A stretch of DNA of 64,000 nucleotides from Roseomonas sp. (GCA_020249775.1 JADCFA010000009.1:62001-126000); one strand, 5' to 3'; counted from the first letter of the stretch, positions 17,186 to 26,284 are shown. Notes: generated by a model from the letters alone, not told the origin. Made by a program: numbers and translations.

Positions 17186-18469
17186 TTAGGGCGCGCCGCG
17201 GAAAATAATACTGGCATTGGTGCCGCCAAAGCCAAAGGAATTGGACAGCGCAATATCAATCTTACGCCGCTGCGGTTCCTTCGCCACGCGGTCAATCGCG
17301 CTTTCGCGGGATGGCTTTTCCAGATTGAGCGTGGCGGGGGCGACCTGGTCACGAATGGCAAGGATGGAGAATATCCCCTCCACCGCGCCCGCCGCGCCGA
17401 GCAAATGCCCAACGGCGGATTTGGTGGAAGACATGGCAAGCCCACGCGCCGCATCGCCCCAAAGGCGTTCCACCGCTTCCAGTTCCAGGTCATCTCCAAG
17501 CGGGGTGGAGGTGCCATGCGCATTCACATATTGGATTTGCTCAGGCGTGATGCCAGCGCTGGCGAGCGCCGCCTTCATGGCGCGGAAGGCGCCATCATGG
17601 CCCTCGGCCGGGGCGGTGATGTGATAGGCATCGCCACTCATGCCATAGCCGATCACCTCGCCGTAAATCTTTGCGCCGCGCGCCTTGGCGTGGTCCAATT
17701 CTTCCAGCACCAAAACGCCAGCACCTTCGCCCATGACAAAGCCATCACGCGCTTCATCCCAAGGGCGGGACGCCGCGGTTGGATTGTCATTAAAGCCGGT
17801 GGAAAGGGCGCGCGCGGCGCAGAAGCCTGCCATGCCGATCTCACCTACCGCCGCTTCCGCGCCGCCGGCGACCATCACATCGGCATCGCCCAAAGCAATC
17901 AGCCGCGCCGCATCGCCCAGCGCATGCACGCCGGTGGCGCAGGCCGTGACCACGGAATGATTGGGCCCCTTGAAGCCATAGCGGATGGAAACCTGGCCGG
18001 AGGCAAGATTAATCAGCGCTGACGGGATGAAGAAGGGCGAAATGCGCTTGGCCTTGCCTTGCAGGATAAGGGAAGCGGCTTCCTGAATCGTCTCAAGCCC
18101 GCCAATGCCCGACCCGATCATCACGCCGGTGCGGCAGCGCTGATCTTCATCCTGCGGCGCCCAGCCGGAATCGGTTACCGCTTCATCCGCCGCGACCATC
18201 GCGAATTGGATGAAGCGATCCATCTTTTTCTGATCCTTGACAGGGATCCACTCATTGATGTCGAGTCCACCATCCGCCTTCACGCCCGCGGGGACTTGCC
18301 CAGCGATCCGTGCCGGCAGGCCGGACGCATCAAAGGATTGAATGGCGCCGATGCCGGAATGGCCGGCGAGCATGCGCTTCCACACATGCTCGACGCCGAC
18401 ACCCAGCGGGCAGGCAATGCCCATGCCCGTCACGACAACGCGACGTGGCGCGAAACCCTTGTGGAACAC
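17186..18469 (-). CDS. fabF: 3-oxoacyl-ACP synthase II (KASII)
   Basis: The enzyme condenses malonyl-ACP with a growing acyl-ACP. The thiolase-fold triad is visible: the nucleophilic Cys (about residue 177) in VVTACATGVHALGDA, one His in VNAHGTSTPLGD and the other in KSAVGHLLGAAGA. The start is uncertain. I prefer the GTG at 18469, which has GGGG 8 nt upstream, over a TTG at 18475; this gives 427 residues. It follows acpP after a short gap and is itself followed closely by mltG. Confidence 0.96.
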   Translation of the reverse strand: MFHKGFAPRRVVVTGMGIACPLGVGVEHVWKRMLAGHSGIGAIQSFDASGLPARIAGQVPAGVKADGGLDINEWIPVKDQKKMDRFIQFAMVAADEAVTDSGWAPQDEDQRCRTGVMIGSGIGGLETIQEAASLILQGKAKRISPFFIPSALINLASGQVSIRYGFKGPNHSVVTACATGVHALGDAARLIALGDADVMVAGGAEAAVGEIGMAGFCAARALSTGFNDNPTAASRPWDEARDGFVMGEGAGVLVLEELDHAKARGAKIYGEVIGYGMSGDAYHITAPAEGHDGAFRAMKAALASAGITPEQIQYVNAHGTSTPLGDDLELEAVERLWGDAARGLAMSSTKSAVGHLLGAAGAVEGIFSILAIRDQVAPATLNLEKPSRESAIDRVAKEPQRRKIDIALSNSFGFGGTNASIIFRGAP

Positions 18470-18502
18470 GCGCAATTCCCCGTTTGATCAGCGAAGGGGC
18501 GC

Positions 18503-18742
18503 TCAGGCGCCCTTGTGCTTTTCGATATAGTCGATCGCGTCCTTCACGGTCGTGATCTTTTCCGCGGCATCATCCGGGATTTCCACGCCGAAGGCTTCTT
18601 CGAACGCCATCACCAATTCAACGGTGTCAAGGCTGTCCGCGCCCAGGTCGTCAATGAAGGATGCCTCAGTGGTCACCTTCGCTTCTTCGACGCCAAGGTG
18701 CTCGACCACGATCTTCTTGACCTTCTCGGCGGTATCGCTCAT
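18503..18742 (-). CDS. acpP: Acyl carrier protein
   Basis: The 79-residue acidic carrier holds fatty-acyl intermediates on phosphopantetheine. The attachment site is Ser37 in [19 protein letters not shown]. The ATG at 18742 gives the usual N terminus [20 protein letters not shown]; an in-frame extension upstream is not conserved. It heads the acpP-fabF-mltG unit. Confidence 0.97.
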   Translation of the reverse strand: MSDTAEKVKKIVVEHLGVEEAKVTTEASFIDDLGADSLDTVELVMAFEEAFGVEIPDDAAEKITTVKDAIDYIEKHKGA

Positions 18743-18876
18743 CGCGTAACTCTCCATTTGGCGGGGCTTGGCCCGCGCTCCCCAAAACAATGCGGCTGGC
18801 TGCCCGATGGCCTGGGACTCGCGCCCCACCCCGCCCGGCGGCGTCGCCTTAACATAGGCTAGGGCGGTGGCCTAGA

Positions 18877-18920
18877 GCATTTTCAAGCCAAGTGGAACCG
18901 CTTGGCGGCTCGGAAAATGC
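18877..18920. repeat. Dispersed palindromic repeat, copy 1
   Basis: This 44-base imperfect palindrome has outer arms GCATTTTC and GAAAATGC and inner arms GCCAAG and CTTGGC. A second copy at 50601-50644 matches it at 39 of 44 positions. It lies in the 283-base gap between acpP and the CBS-BON gene. The organisation is that of a REP-like or small mobile palindromic element. Confidence 0.8.
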
Positions 18921-18933
18921 GATCAACTCACTG

Positions 18934-18977
18934 CCTGATGCCTTATTGCCGCGTTTCCGCGGCGAGGAGGCATCAGG
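18934..18977. repeat. Large hairpin beside the palindromic repeat
   Basis: CCTGATGCCT (18934-18943) is the exact inverse of AGGCATCAGG (18968-18977). Between them GCCGCG and CGCGGC form an inner stem around TTTC. It is 13 bases from the neighbouring repeat copy and also 44 bases long. No poly-T tail follows, so it is not a clear terminator. No second copy was noticed in the window. Confidence 0.65.
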
Positions 18978-19025
18978 CTGGCGAGGGTGGTTTGGTCAAG
19001 ATTCCGGCAAGAAAGCGCTATGCCC

Positions 19026-19724
19026 TCAGCTCGCCGCGTAAAGATACATGGGCAAGGGCTGGGTTTCATCCGTGACCGATTTCACCCCCGGCACCCCCTC
19101 CGCCAGGACCCTAAGGCCCCGCTTGATGGCGTCTGAGCGGGAGAAGCCATGGAAGGTGACCGCGCCATCCTTCACATCCACCATGATGTAATAGGTATCC
19201 GCCCAGGGTTCCTTGCGCATGGCGGCAAGCACAGCGGCGCGGATACGCTCATCCGGGATGCCTTCGGCTTTTTCGGGCGGCAGCAGCAGGGCGTGCAGCA
19301 GATCAGCCCGGCTGATCAGGCCCCGCAGCCGCCCTTCGGAGACCACCAGCACCCGGCGAATCCCATGCTTTTCCATGACCTGCGCCACATGCGCGGCGCT
19401 GGCATCGGGTTCCACGGTGATCAGCTTTTCGGTCATGATGTCGCGCGCCTTGGCACCATGGGTGCGGGCGTAATGCTCCGCGCCCCGCGCCGGGTCGCCA
19501 AACAGCCCACTCAACCAAGAAGCGGGCTTGTCTTCCTCCCCAGCCAGCCGGCGGATCAAATCCGCTTCCGTCACCATGCCAAGCAAAGCACCATCAGCCC
19601 CGAGCACCGGCACGGCGGAAATGCCGCGCTCGGCAAGAAGCCGCGCCATGGCAATCACCGGGGTTTGCGGCGGCACGGTAACGAGTTCGGTGGTCATCAA
19701 ATCACGGGCGGTGAGATTGGACAT
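19026..19724 (-). CDS. CBS-pair protein with C-terminal BON domain
   Basis: The 232-residue soluble protein starts with two CBS motifs (residues about 8-60, ARDLMTTELVTVPPQTPV; and about 95-150, AKDIM-like ARDIMTEKLITVEPDASA). It ends with a BON domain (about 160-230) containing IMVDVKDGAVTFHGF and VPGVKSVTDE. CBS pairs usually bind adenine nucleotides and BON domains bind membranes or lipids. No catalytic domain is present, so it probably acts as a sensor or partner. It stands alone, with the palindromic repeats downstream. Confidence 0.88.
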   Translation of the reverse strand: MSNLTARDLMTTELVTVPPQTPVIAMARLLAERGISAVPVLGADGALLGMVTEADLIRRLAGEEDKPASWLSGLFGDPARGAEHYARTHGAKARDIMTEKLITVEPDASAAHVAQVMEKHGIRRVLVVSEGRLRGLISRADLLHALLLPPEKAEGIPDERIRAAVLAAMRKEPWADTYYIMVDVKDGAVTFHGFSRSDAIKRGLRVLAEGVPGVKSVTDETQPLPMYLYAAS

Positions 19725-19842
19725 GGGGCTATTCCTCCTGACTATTATTTTTGCCTAGCCTGAATTGCTCGAACTTTTCTTGACGCAGGTCAATGGAGCA
19801 TTGGTTCTCGCAACGCTTGGGCGAATATGCGAGATTGAATGC

Positions 19843-20466
19843 ATGAAGGCAGTGACATTGTTCTGCACCATGATGCTGGGCGGCTGTGGCTTGCTAGGCG
19901 GGGTGGGGCTGACCAGCCCGGCGCCGCAGGGCCAGTTGGTGCCCCCGGAAGCCCTGGCGCCCCTGATGCCCCCGCCCGCCGGACGGTCGCTTTGGGCTGA
20001 GCTTGGTCAGGATGCCGGGCAGGCGCGCCCGGTGCGCCAGGAAGGGCCGCGCTACTTCTGGCGCATGGATGAGGGGGTGGTTTTCGTGACCGAAGGTGCC
20101 CGGGTGGTGGCCACCGCCGGGCTGCCGACCCTATTGCTGGCCAGCACGCCCATTGGCGATGATCCGCTGCGCCGCGGCGCGCCGCTTGGCCCGGGGCCGC
20201 TTCGCCTTGCCCATAGCTTCGACTTTGCGGGCGCCGAAGGCCGGCCCGAGCAAATGCGCTTTGGCCAGGTGGTGCAATGCCGGATTGAGCCTGAGGAGCC
20301 CGACATTGGCGGCGTGATCGAACGCGTCGAGATTTGCGAGGGCGCCGCGTTTTTCACCAATCGCTTCTGGTTCCGCGCCGCAGATCGCGTGCTGATCCGT
20401 TCGGAACAATGGATCGGGCGCGATGTGCCGCCGCTGCGCCTGGAAGTGGCGGTGGAGGGGAGTTGA
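19843..20466 (+). CDS. YjbF-like lipoprotein
   Basis: The 207-residue protein has a lipoprotein signal, MKAVTLFCTMMLGGCGLL, with the lipid-bearing Cys at residue 15. The mature part has the YjbF/GfcB pattern, with RYFWRMDEGVVFVTEGARVV followed by TAGLPTLLLASTP and ending near NRFWFRAADRVLIRSEQWIG. E. coli YjbF and GfcB belong to exopolysaccharide or group 4 capsule operons. No yjbE, yjbG or yjbH partner is seen here, so the role is uncertain. The ATG at 19843 is preferred because it opens the signal peptide. Confidence 0.7.
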   Translation: MKAVTLFCTMMLGGCGLLGGVGLTSPAPQGQLVPPEALAPLMPPPAGRSLWAELGQDAGQARPVRQEGPRYFWRMDEGVVFVTEGARVVATAGLPTLLLASTPIGDDPLRRGAPLGPGPLRLAHSFDFAGAEGRPEQMRFGQVVQCRIEPEEPDIGGVIERVEICEGAAFFTNRFWFRAADRVLIRSEQWIGRDVPPLRLEVAVEGS

Positions 20467-20487
20467 GGCGCGTGACGCAGGCGCCCG

Positions 20488-21114
20488 TTACAGCCTCACA
20501 CTTTCCCAAACCCAGCCACGCTTGGCCTGATCCGCCTTTTGCCAGGCCGCAATCTGATCCTTCAAGCGCAGCGTCAGCGCGATATCATCAAGCCCTTCCA
20601 ACAGCGCATCGCGCTTGCGCGCATCAATACTGAAGGGGATCTCGGCCCCTTCCGGCGTAATCACCACCTGACGCACCAGATCAATCGCGGTGTGGCGCGC
20701 ACCCTGGCTCGCTTCCGTCTCGGCGGCGATCTGCTTCACCACTTCCTCGGGTAGGGCAATCGGCAGCAAGCCGTTCTGGAAGCAATTATTGTGGAAGATA
20801 TCGCCGAAGCTTGGCGCAATGACGCAACGAATCCCTGCACCCATCAGTGCCCAAACGGCACCTTCGCGCGATGATCCGCAACCGAAATTCGCCCCCGCCA
20901 GCAGAATGGGCGCTTCGCGATAGGGCGCCTTGTTCAGCACGAAGTCAGGATTTTCTGCGCCATCCGGCAGAAAGCGCAAATTCTCGAAAGCATAAGGCCC
21001 AAGCCCGGTGCGCCCGGTGCCAACCAAACGCTGGATGCGAATGATCAGATCGGTATCCACATTGGCGCGCATCAAGGGCGCGGCAGGGCCAGCAAGTTTG
21101 GTGAATTTTTCCAT
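20488..21114 (-). CDS. leuD: 3-isopropylmalate dehydratase small subunit
   Basis: The 208-residue subunit joins LeuC to isomerise 2-isopropylmalate to 3-isopropylmalate in leucine synthesis. Landmarks are ANVDTDLIIRIQRLVGTGRT near the N terminus and LLAGANFGCGSSREGAVWAL, the swivel-domain substrate loop. Length is normal. It follows leuC after 15 nt on the minus strand. Confidence 0.96.
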   Translation of the reverse strand: MEKFTKLAGPAAPLMRANVDTDLIIRIQRLVGTGRTGLGPYAFENLRFLPDGAENPDFVLNKAPYREAPILLAGANFGCGSSREGAVWALMGAGIRCVIAPSFGDIFHNNCFQNGLLPIALPEEVVKQIAAETEASQGARHTAIDLVRQVVITPEGAEIPFSIDARKRDALLEGLDDIALTLRLKDQIAAWQKADQAKRGWVWESVRL

Positions 21115-21129
21115 GATCGCCGTGCCCTC

Positions 21130-22533
21130 TTACGCTGCGAAGTGCCGCACATCAGCAATGGCGCCCGCAAGCGCCGCCGCCGCCGCCATGGCTGGCGATG
21201 CCAAATGCGTCCGCGCCCCCGGCCCTTGGCGACCGACAAAATTGCGGTTGGATGTGGAAACGCAGCGCGCACCGGGCGGCACAGCTTCGCCATTCGCAGC
21301 GACACATAGCGCGCAGCCTGGTTCTCGCCATTCAAAGCCCGCAGCAGTGAAGGTGGCATCCAGCCCTTCGGCTTCGGCTTCCTTCTTCACGCGCTCAGAA
21401 CCAGGCACAACCCAGGCGGTCACATGCGCCGCTACCTTGCGCCCGCGCAGCAGGGCAGCGGCGGCGCGCAAATCCTCGATGCGTGAATTGGTGCAGGAAC
21501 CGATGAAGACCCAATCAATCTTCGTGCCTGCAATCGGCTGACCGGGCTTGAGGTCCATATAGGCCAAGGCGGCTTCATAAGCGGCGCGGCGAATGGGATC
21601 AGGCGCTGCGGCAGGATCGGGCACGCGGCCCGTGACAGGCAATACCTGTTCGGGGCTGGTGCCCCAGGTGATTTGCGGCGCGATATCCGACATGGAGATC
21701 ATCAGATCGGAATCGAAGACCGCATCGGCATCACTCGGCAGGCTCAGCCAATGGGCAAGCGCCGCGTCCCAGGCCGCGCCCTTGGGTGCGAAGCGCCGGC
21801 CAGCGAGCCATTCGTAAGTCACATCATCGGGGGCGACCATGCCCATCTTGGCGCCCATTTCGATGGAAAGATTACACAGCGTGAGCCGCCCTTCCACCGA
21901 AAGCGCGCGCACGGCGGAACCGGCATATTCCACCGCGTAACCCGTGCCGGCACCGGTGCCGAAACGGCCAATGGCATGCAGGATCATATCCTTCGGCGTG
22001 ACACCGGCGGGTGCAGCGCCTTCAAACCGAATGCGCATGCGCTTCGGTTTTTTCTGCGGCAGGGTTTGGGTTGCCAGCACATGGCGCAATTCCGAAGCGC
22101 CAATGCCAAAAGCCAGCGCGCCGAGCCCGCCATTGGTACAGGTATGGCTATCGCCGCAGACCAGCGTGGTGCCGGGCAGCACAATCCCAAGCTCCGGCCC
22201 CATCACATGCACAATGCCATTGCCATCCTGCCCAAGATCAAAAAGCCGCACACCGGTTTCGGCGGCGCGCTTGCGCAAGCCTGCAATCAACTCACCGCCT
22301 TTCGGGAAGCTTTCGGCGGTACGACCCGGCGTTGTTGCGACCGCATGATCCGGTGTCGCGAAGACAAGCTCAGGATGCGGCACGGCATAGCCCGCTTCCC
22401 CCACCTCACGCAGCGCGCGCCCGCCCGAGAGATCATGCAGCAGCACACGGTCGCAATGCAGCAGCGACCAGCCGGAACCGAGCTCCGCGATCACATGCGG
22501 GTCCCAAATCTTGTCGAATAGCGTCGCGGCCAT
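21130..22533 (-). CDS. leuC: 3-isopropylmalate dehydratase large subunit
   Basis: The 467-residue aconitase-family subunit carries the [4Fe-4S] cluster. Cluster cysteines are visible in FIGSCTNSRIEDL and in EPGCALCVAANGE. Other family segments are VCGDSHTCTNGGLGALAFGI and EMGAKMGMVAPDD. The ATG at 22533 gives the conserved start MAATLFDKIWDPHVI; the longer frame upstream is not used. leuB and leuA are not in the window. Confidence 0.96.
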   Translation of the reverse strand: MAATLFDKIWDPHVIAELGSGWSLLHCDRVLLHDLSGGRALREVGEAGYAVPHPELVFATPDHAVATTPGRTAESFPKGGELIAGLRKRAAETGVRLFDLGQDGNGIVHVMGPELGIVLPGTTLVCGDSHTCTNGGLGALAFGIGASELRHVLATQTLPQKKPKRMRIRFEGAAPAGVTPKDMILHAIGRFGTGAGTGYAVEYAGSAVRALSVEGRLTLCNLSIEMGAKMGMVAPDDVTYEWLAGRRFAPKGAAWDAALAHWLSLPSDADAVFDSDLMISMSDIAPQITWGTSPEQVLPVTGRVPDPAAAPDPIRRAAYEAALAYMDLKPGQPIAGTKIDWVFIGSCTNSRIEDLRAAAALLRGRKVAAHVTAWVVPGSERVKKEAEAEGLDATFTAAGFEWREPGCALCVAANGEAVPPGARCVSTSNRNFVGRQGPGARTHLASPAMAAAAALAGAIADVRHFAA

Positions 22534-22634
22534 GTGCTTCCCCTGAATGCTTGACGGCGGCACCGCTGGCGCCGCACCGTCTGCCCCTATCACGCCGCGC
22601 CAAAGATGCGCGGTCAAGCTCTGGGAGGGGTGAG

Positions 22635-23606
22635 ATGGCGCGGATCACGCGGCGCGGGCTGGCAGGCTTGGGATTGGCTGCGCCTTTTCTGGCGCGGCAG
22701 GCTTGCGCACAGGGCAGCTATCCGGATCGGCCCGTGCGCATGATTGTGCCCTATAGCGCGGGCGGTGTTGCCGATACCATTGCCCGCATCATTCAGTCGA
22801 AAGAGGCGGAACATCTCGGCCAATCCTTCATTATCGAAAACCGCACCGGTGCGTCGGGTTCGATTGGCGCCATGGCGGTGGCGCAAAGCCCCGCAGATGG
22901 GCACACATTCTTGTTTGAAGGTGCGACTTTCGCGACGCTACCATTGGTGAGCCGGAGCCTGCCGATTGACTATACATCTGCCTTCATTCCCGTGGTGCAG
23001 GTGACGACGCAGCCCTATATGCTTGGCGTGCGTGCGGGCTTTCCGGCGCGTGATTTGGCCGGGTTTGTGGCCGAAGCCAAGCGCCGGCCGGGCGAGATCA
23101 CCTATGGCACGCCAGGTGTTGCGCATATCGGCCATTTCATGGGCGAATTGCTGCAATTGATGGCCGGCATCAAGCTGGAACATATCCCTTATCGCGGCGG
23201 CGCTGATGTGGCGCGCGAATTGGCTGGCGGGCGGTTGGATGCGGGCATCATCTCCTATTCCAGCCTGCGGCCCGCGGTGGAACGCGGAACGACTCTGCTG
23301 GCCAGCACGGCGGCTGAACGACAAGCCAGCCTTCGCCAGATCCCCGTGATTGCCGAAACCTATCCCGGCTATGATCTGGTGTCCTGGACGGGATGTTTTG
23401 CGCCCGCCGGCACGCCGGAAGCGGCGCAGAATCGCTTTGTCGCAGCCATTCATCACGCGCTGAAAGACCCTTCCATTCAGGCGCGGCTGGAAGCGACCGG
23501 TGCGGACCCGGTGATTTCCTCCCCCGCTGCCTATCAGGCGGTGATCGCGAAGGACCGCGAAGTCGCGCGACGCATCGTGGCCGCGACGGGGCTTTCCATT
23601 TCCTGA
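22635..23606 (+). CDS. Bug/TctC-family extracytoplasmic solute receptor
   Basis: The 323-residue periplasmic receptor belongs to the tripartite tricarboxylate transporter family. It opens with a twin-arginine-like signal, RITRRGLAGLGLAAPFLARQ, ending near ACAQG. The family core follows: YPDRPVRMIVPYSAGGVADT, then ENRTGASGSIGAMAVAQSPADG and HIPYRGGADVARELAGGRLD. A GGGAGGGG ribosome-binding site precedes the ATG. No TctA/TctB membrane genes are nearby. It heads a plus-strand unit of Bug, GST, Bug and crotonase. Confidence 0.93.
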   Translation: MARITRRGLAGLGLAAPFLARQACAQGSYPDRPVRMIVPYSAGGVADTIARIIQSKEAEHLGQSFIIENRTGASGSIGAMAVAQSPADGHTFLFEGATFATLPLVSRSLPIDYTSAFIPVVQVTTQPYMLGVRAGFPARDLAGFVAEAKRRPGEITYGTPGVAHIGHFMGELLQLMAGIKLEHIPYRGGADVARELAGGRLDAGIISYSSLRPAVERGTTLLASTAAERQASLRQIPVIAETYPGYDLVSWTGCFAPAGTPEAAQNRFVAAIHHALKDPSIQARLEATGADPVISSPAAYQAVIAKDREVARRIVAATGLSIS

Positions 23607-23672
23607 CCGGGCTGGACAGGCAGGGCCTGAGAGCGGAAGCTTTCGCCTGAGGAAATGATAGGGAACCGCCCC

Positions 23673-24299
23673 ATGGCCGATACCACCAAGCTGCGTCTGC
23701 ATTGGTCGCCACGCTCACCCTTTGTGCGCAAGGTGATGATCGCTGCGCATGAGCTTGGCCTTGCGGATCGGATTGAAACCACGCGCACGCGGGTTGCGCT
23801 GAGCGAAATCAATAGAGGTCTGCTGGGCGACAACCCTCTCGGCAAGATACCGTCTCTGTTACTGGATGATGGCACCATCCTCTATGATTCGCTGGTGATT
23901 TGCGAATATCTGGACAGTATTGCGGATCTCCCGCGGCTTTTCCCCGCTGCCGGCCTGGCGCGTTTTCAGGCGCTGCGGCGCCATGCGCTTGGCAATGGTT
24001 ATCTTGATATGCTGATCCTCTGGCGCAATGAACGCGAACGCGCGGCCCCTTCCGCCGGCATGATCGAAGGTTTTGAATTGAAACACGCCGCAACGCTGAA
24101 GGCGTTGGAAGCAGAGGCCCCGGCTCTGGCACAGGATGATTTCGGCATTGGTCATATCGCCATTGCCTGCGCGCTATCCTACCTCGATTTCCGATTTGAC
24201 GCGCTGCAATGGCGCGAAGGAAATCCAGCGCTGAGCGCATGGCACGCTGCGGCGATTGCCCGGCCTTCCTTCCTGGCAACCGCCGTGGTGGATGATTGA
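23673..24299 (+). CDS. Glutathione S-transferase family protein
   Basis: The 208-residue protein has the thioredoxin-fold N-terminal domain (KLRLHWSPRSPFVRKVMIAA, with the Ser-Pro-x-x-Arg stretch near the glutathione site). The cis-Pro region follows as NPLGKIPSLLLDDGTILYDS. A helical C-terminal domain completes it. The preferred ATG at 23673 lies 66 nt after the receptor gene. It sits between two Bug receptors and may act in the same catabolic pathway, for example on an electrophilic intermediate; this is inference. Confidence 0.88.
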   Translation: MADTTKLRLHWSPRSPFVRKVMIAAHELGLADRIETTRTRVALSEINRGLLGDNPLGKIPSLLLDDGTILYDSLVICEYLDSIADLPRLFPAAGLARFQALRRHALGNGYLDMLILWRNERERAAPSAGMIEGFELKHAATLKALEAEAPALAQDDFGIGHIAIACALSYLDFRFDALQWREGNPALSAWHAAAIARPSFLATAVVDD

Positions 24300-24362
24300 C
24301 CCGATGCGCGATGCCGGCAGCATGATTGGCAGTTTTTGCGAAACAATAGCGGAGGCAAGGTG

Positions 24363-25328
24363 ATGAAACTCTCGCGCAGAAATATGCTCGGCCTTTTCAT
24401 GGCCTTGCCCTTGCCGGCGCTGGCGCAGGCATTCCCTGATCAGCCCATCAGGCTGATTGTGCCATTCCCGCCCGGTGGCCCCGCCGATATCATCGGGCGG
24501 CTGATTTCGCGTGTCATGGGTGAAAAACTCGGCAAGCCGGTGATTGTGGAAAATCGCTCCGGCGGCGGGGGTTTGGTGGGTATTGAAGCGGTGGCGCGCG
24601 CGCGGCCCGATGGGCTCACCATCGGCCTTGCCAGTAGCGGGGTTCTAACCGTGCAGCCGCATTTGACGCAGCAAATGCCCTTTGATGCTTTGCGCGATTT
24701 GGCGCCGATTGGCATGGTGATTTCCGTGCCGCAAATCCTGACGGTCAATCCAAACCTGCCGGTGCGTGATTTGCGCGAATTCATCGCCCGCGCCAAGGCG
24801 GAACCGGGCAAGCTTTCCTATGGCTCGGCCGGCATTGGGTCTTCACTGCATATGTCCATGGAATTGCTGAAGCAGCTTAGCGGTATTGATGTGGTGCATG
24901 TGCCCTATCGCGGTGCCGCGCCGGCGGTAACGGATGCTGTGGCTGGACGTATCGAGATTTTGATGGCTGACGTGCCGGCGATTCTTTCGCAAATTCGCGC
25001 CGGCACACTCCGGCCACTCGGTATCAGCGCGCCCAGGCGGCTGGATATTCTGCCCGATCTGCCAAGCCTGGTCGAAGCCGGCCTGCCCGAGATGATTTGC
25101 GATACAAGCTATGGGCTTGTCGCCCCTGCCGGCACACCGGCTGAGCGCATCACGCTATTGCGCAACGCCATGGTGGCCGCGATCAATGACCCTGAAACGC
25201 GCCAGGCTTTTGCGGCACAGGGTGGCACGCTTGTTGGCAGCACGCCGGAGGAATTCACCCAGGCCATTCGTGAAGGCAGCGCGCGTTGGGGCCAGGTGGT
25301 CCGCGCCGGTAATATCAAATTGGAGTAA
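24363..25328 (+). CDS. Bug/TctC-family extracytoplasmic solute receptor
   Basis: This second receptor has 321 residues. The signal is MKLSRRNMLGLFMALPLPAL, cut near AQA. The core has PDQPIRLIVPFPPGGPADII, VIVENRSGGGGLVGIEAVAR and VHVPYRGAAPAVTDAVAGRI. An AGGCAAGG ribosome-binding site precedes the ATG. It differs substantially from the receptor at 22635, so it is not a recent duplicate. No membrane partner is present. The crotonase-family gene follows 3 nt later. Confidence 0.93.
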   Translation: MKLSRRNMLGLFMALPLPALAQAFPDQPIRLIVPFPPGGPADIIGRLISRVMGEKLGKPVIVENRSGGGGLVGIEAVARARPDGLTIGLASSGVLTVQPHLTQQMPFDALRDLAPIGMVISVPQILTVNPNLPVRDLREFIARAKAEPGKLSYGSAGIGSSLHMSMELLKQLSGIDVVHVPYRGAAPAVTDAVAGRIEILMADVPAILSQIRAGTLRPLGISAPRRLDILPDLPSLVEAGLPEMICDTSYGLVAPAGTPAERITLLRNAMVAAINDPETRQAFAAQGGTLVGSTPEEFTQAIREGSARWGQVVRAGNIKLE

Positions 25329-25331
25329 CTG

Positions 25332-26114
25332 ATGAACCCCTTTCCCGATCTGCAAGCCTTCAAGGTCAGTATTACCGATCACGTCGCAACGGTGATGATT
25401 GCGTGCCCGCCGGTGAATGCGCAAAACAGCGCCTTTCGCGATGAAATCACGCGCATTTTCGATACCTTCCACGAAATGCCCGAAGTGCGTGCCGTGGTCC
25501 TGACCGGTGAGGGGCGAAACTTCTCCGCCGGGGCGGATTTGAAGGACAGGCCGGATGTAACACGGCACGGCGCCTTCCCCCGCCATAACCGCCTGGTGCG
25601 CGCGGGCTTTGATTGCATCATGGAATGCGGCAAGCCGGTGATTGCGGCGGTGAATGGTGCCGCCATTGGTGCGGGCTGTGTGTTGGCCTTGGTCTGCGAT
25701 ATCATCGTCGTCGCCGAAGACAGTTTCATGTCCATGACGGAGGTCGAGGTTGGCCTCGCCGGCGGCGTGCGCCATGTTCTGCGCCATTTCGGGCAATCCA
25801 ATGCGCGGTTGATGCTCTATACCGCGCGGCGGTTTTACGGGCCGGACCTTTATCGCATGAATGTCGCCTCCGCTTGCGTGCCGCAGGATCAATTGCTGGG
25901 AATAGCGCAGGGGATTGCCGGCGAGATCGCATCCAAGGTGCCACTTGCGGTGGAGGCAGCGAAGCGCGGCTTTACGCTGACCGAATATCTGCCGCTGTCA
26001 GAGGGCTATCGCTACGAACAGACGCAAACCGCGGCCTTGTCACGCACGGAAGACACGCGCGAAGCGCAGCGCGCATTTGCGGAAAAACGCAAGCCAATCT
26101 TCAAGGGGCGTTAG
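25332..26114 (+). CDS. Enoyl-CoA hydratase/isomerase family protein
   Basis: The 260-residue crotonase-fold protein has the oxyanion-hole segments GEGRNFSAGADLKDRPD and AVNGAAIGAGCVLALVCDII. The C-terminal region has ASKVPLAVEAAKRGF-like sequence and a charged tail. Glu at the SMTEVEVGLAGG segment is a candidate acid/base. It closes the Bug-GST-Bug unit and suggests that the imported acid becomes a CoA thioester. The precise reaction cannot be read from sequence. Confidence 0.88.
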   Translation: MNPFPDLQAFKVSITDHVATVMIACPPVNAQNSAFRDEITRIFDTFHEMPEVRAVVLTGEGRNFSAGADLKDRPDVTRHGAFPRHNRLVRAGFDCIMECGKPVIAAVNGAAIGAGCVLALVCDIIVVAEDSFMSMTEVEVGLAGGVRHVLRHFGQSNARLMLYTARRFYGPDLYRMNVASACVPQDQLLGIAQGIAGEIASKVPLAVEAAKRGFTLTEYLPLSEGYRYEQTQTAALSRTEDTREAQRAFAEKRKPIFKGR

Positions 26115-26239
26115 CAGGCTTCCCAAAATCAGGTCACGCGCAAGCCGCATGATCGAATGCTTATGCGTTTCCCGTTCACCTTCGGTATTTGGATGCTGGC
26201 GCCATGTAGTGATTGTTAAAGACCAAAAATCGGCGGGGT

Positions 26240-26284
26240 CCGGGGTAACACTGTTACCCCGGCGGGGTCGGGGGCGGAGCCCCC
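26240..26284. repeat. Two adjacent perfect hairpins downstream of the crotonase gene
   Basis: Bases 26240-26262 are a perfect 11+1+11 inverted repeat with core GGGTAACACTGTTACCC. Bases 26270-26284 form GGGGGC-GGA-GCCCCC. Neither has a T run, so they are not classical terminators. The rest of the 26115-26307 gap shows no gene. Confidence 0.7.

Noticed and set aside
22011-22634. Upstream extension of the first Bug receptor
   Set aside because: It lies opposite leuC; the signal peptide and GGGAGGGG site mark the ATG at 22635 as the start.
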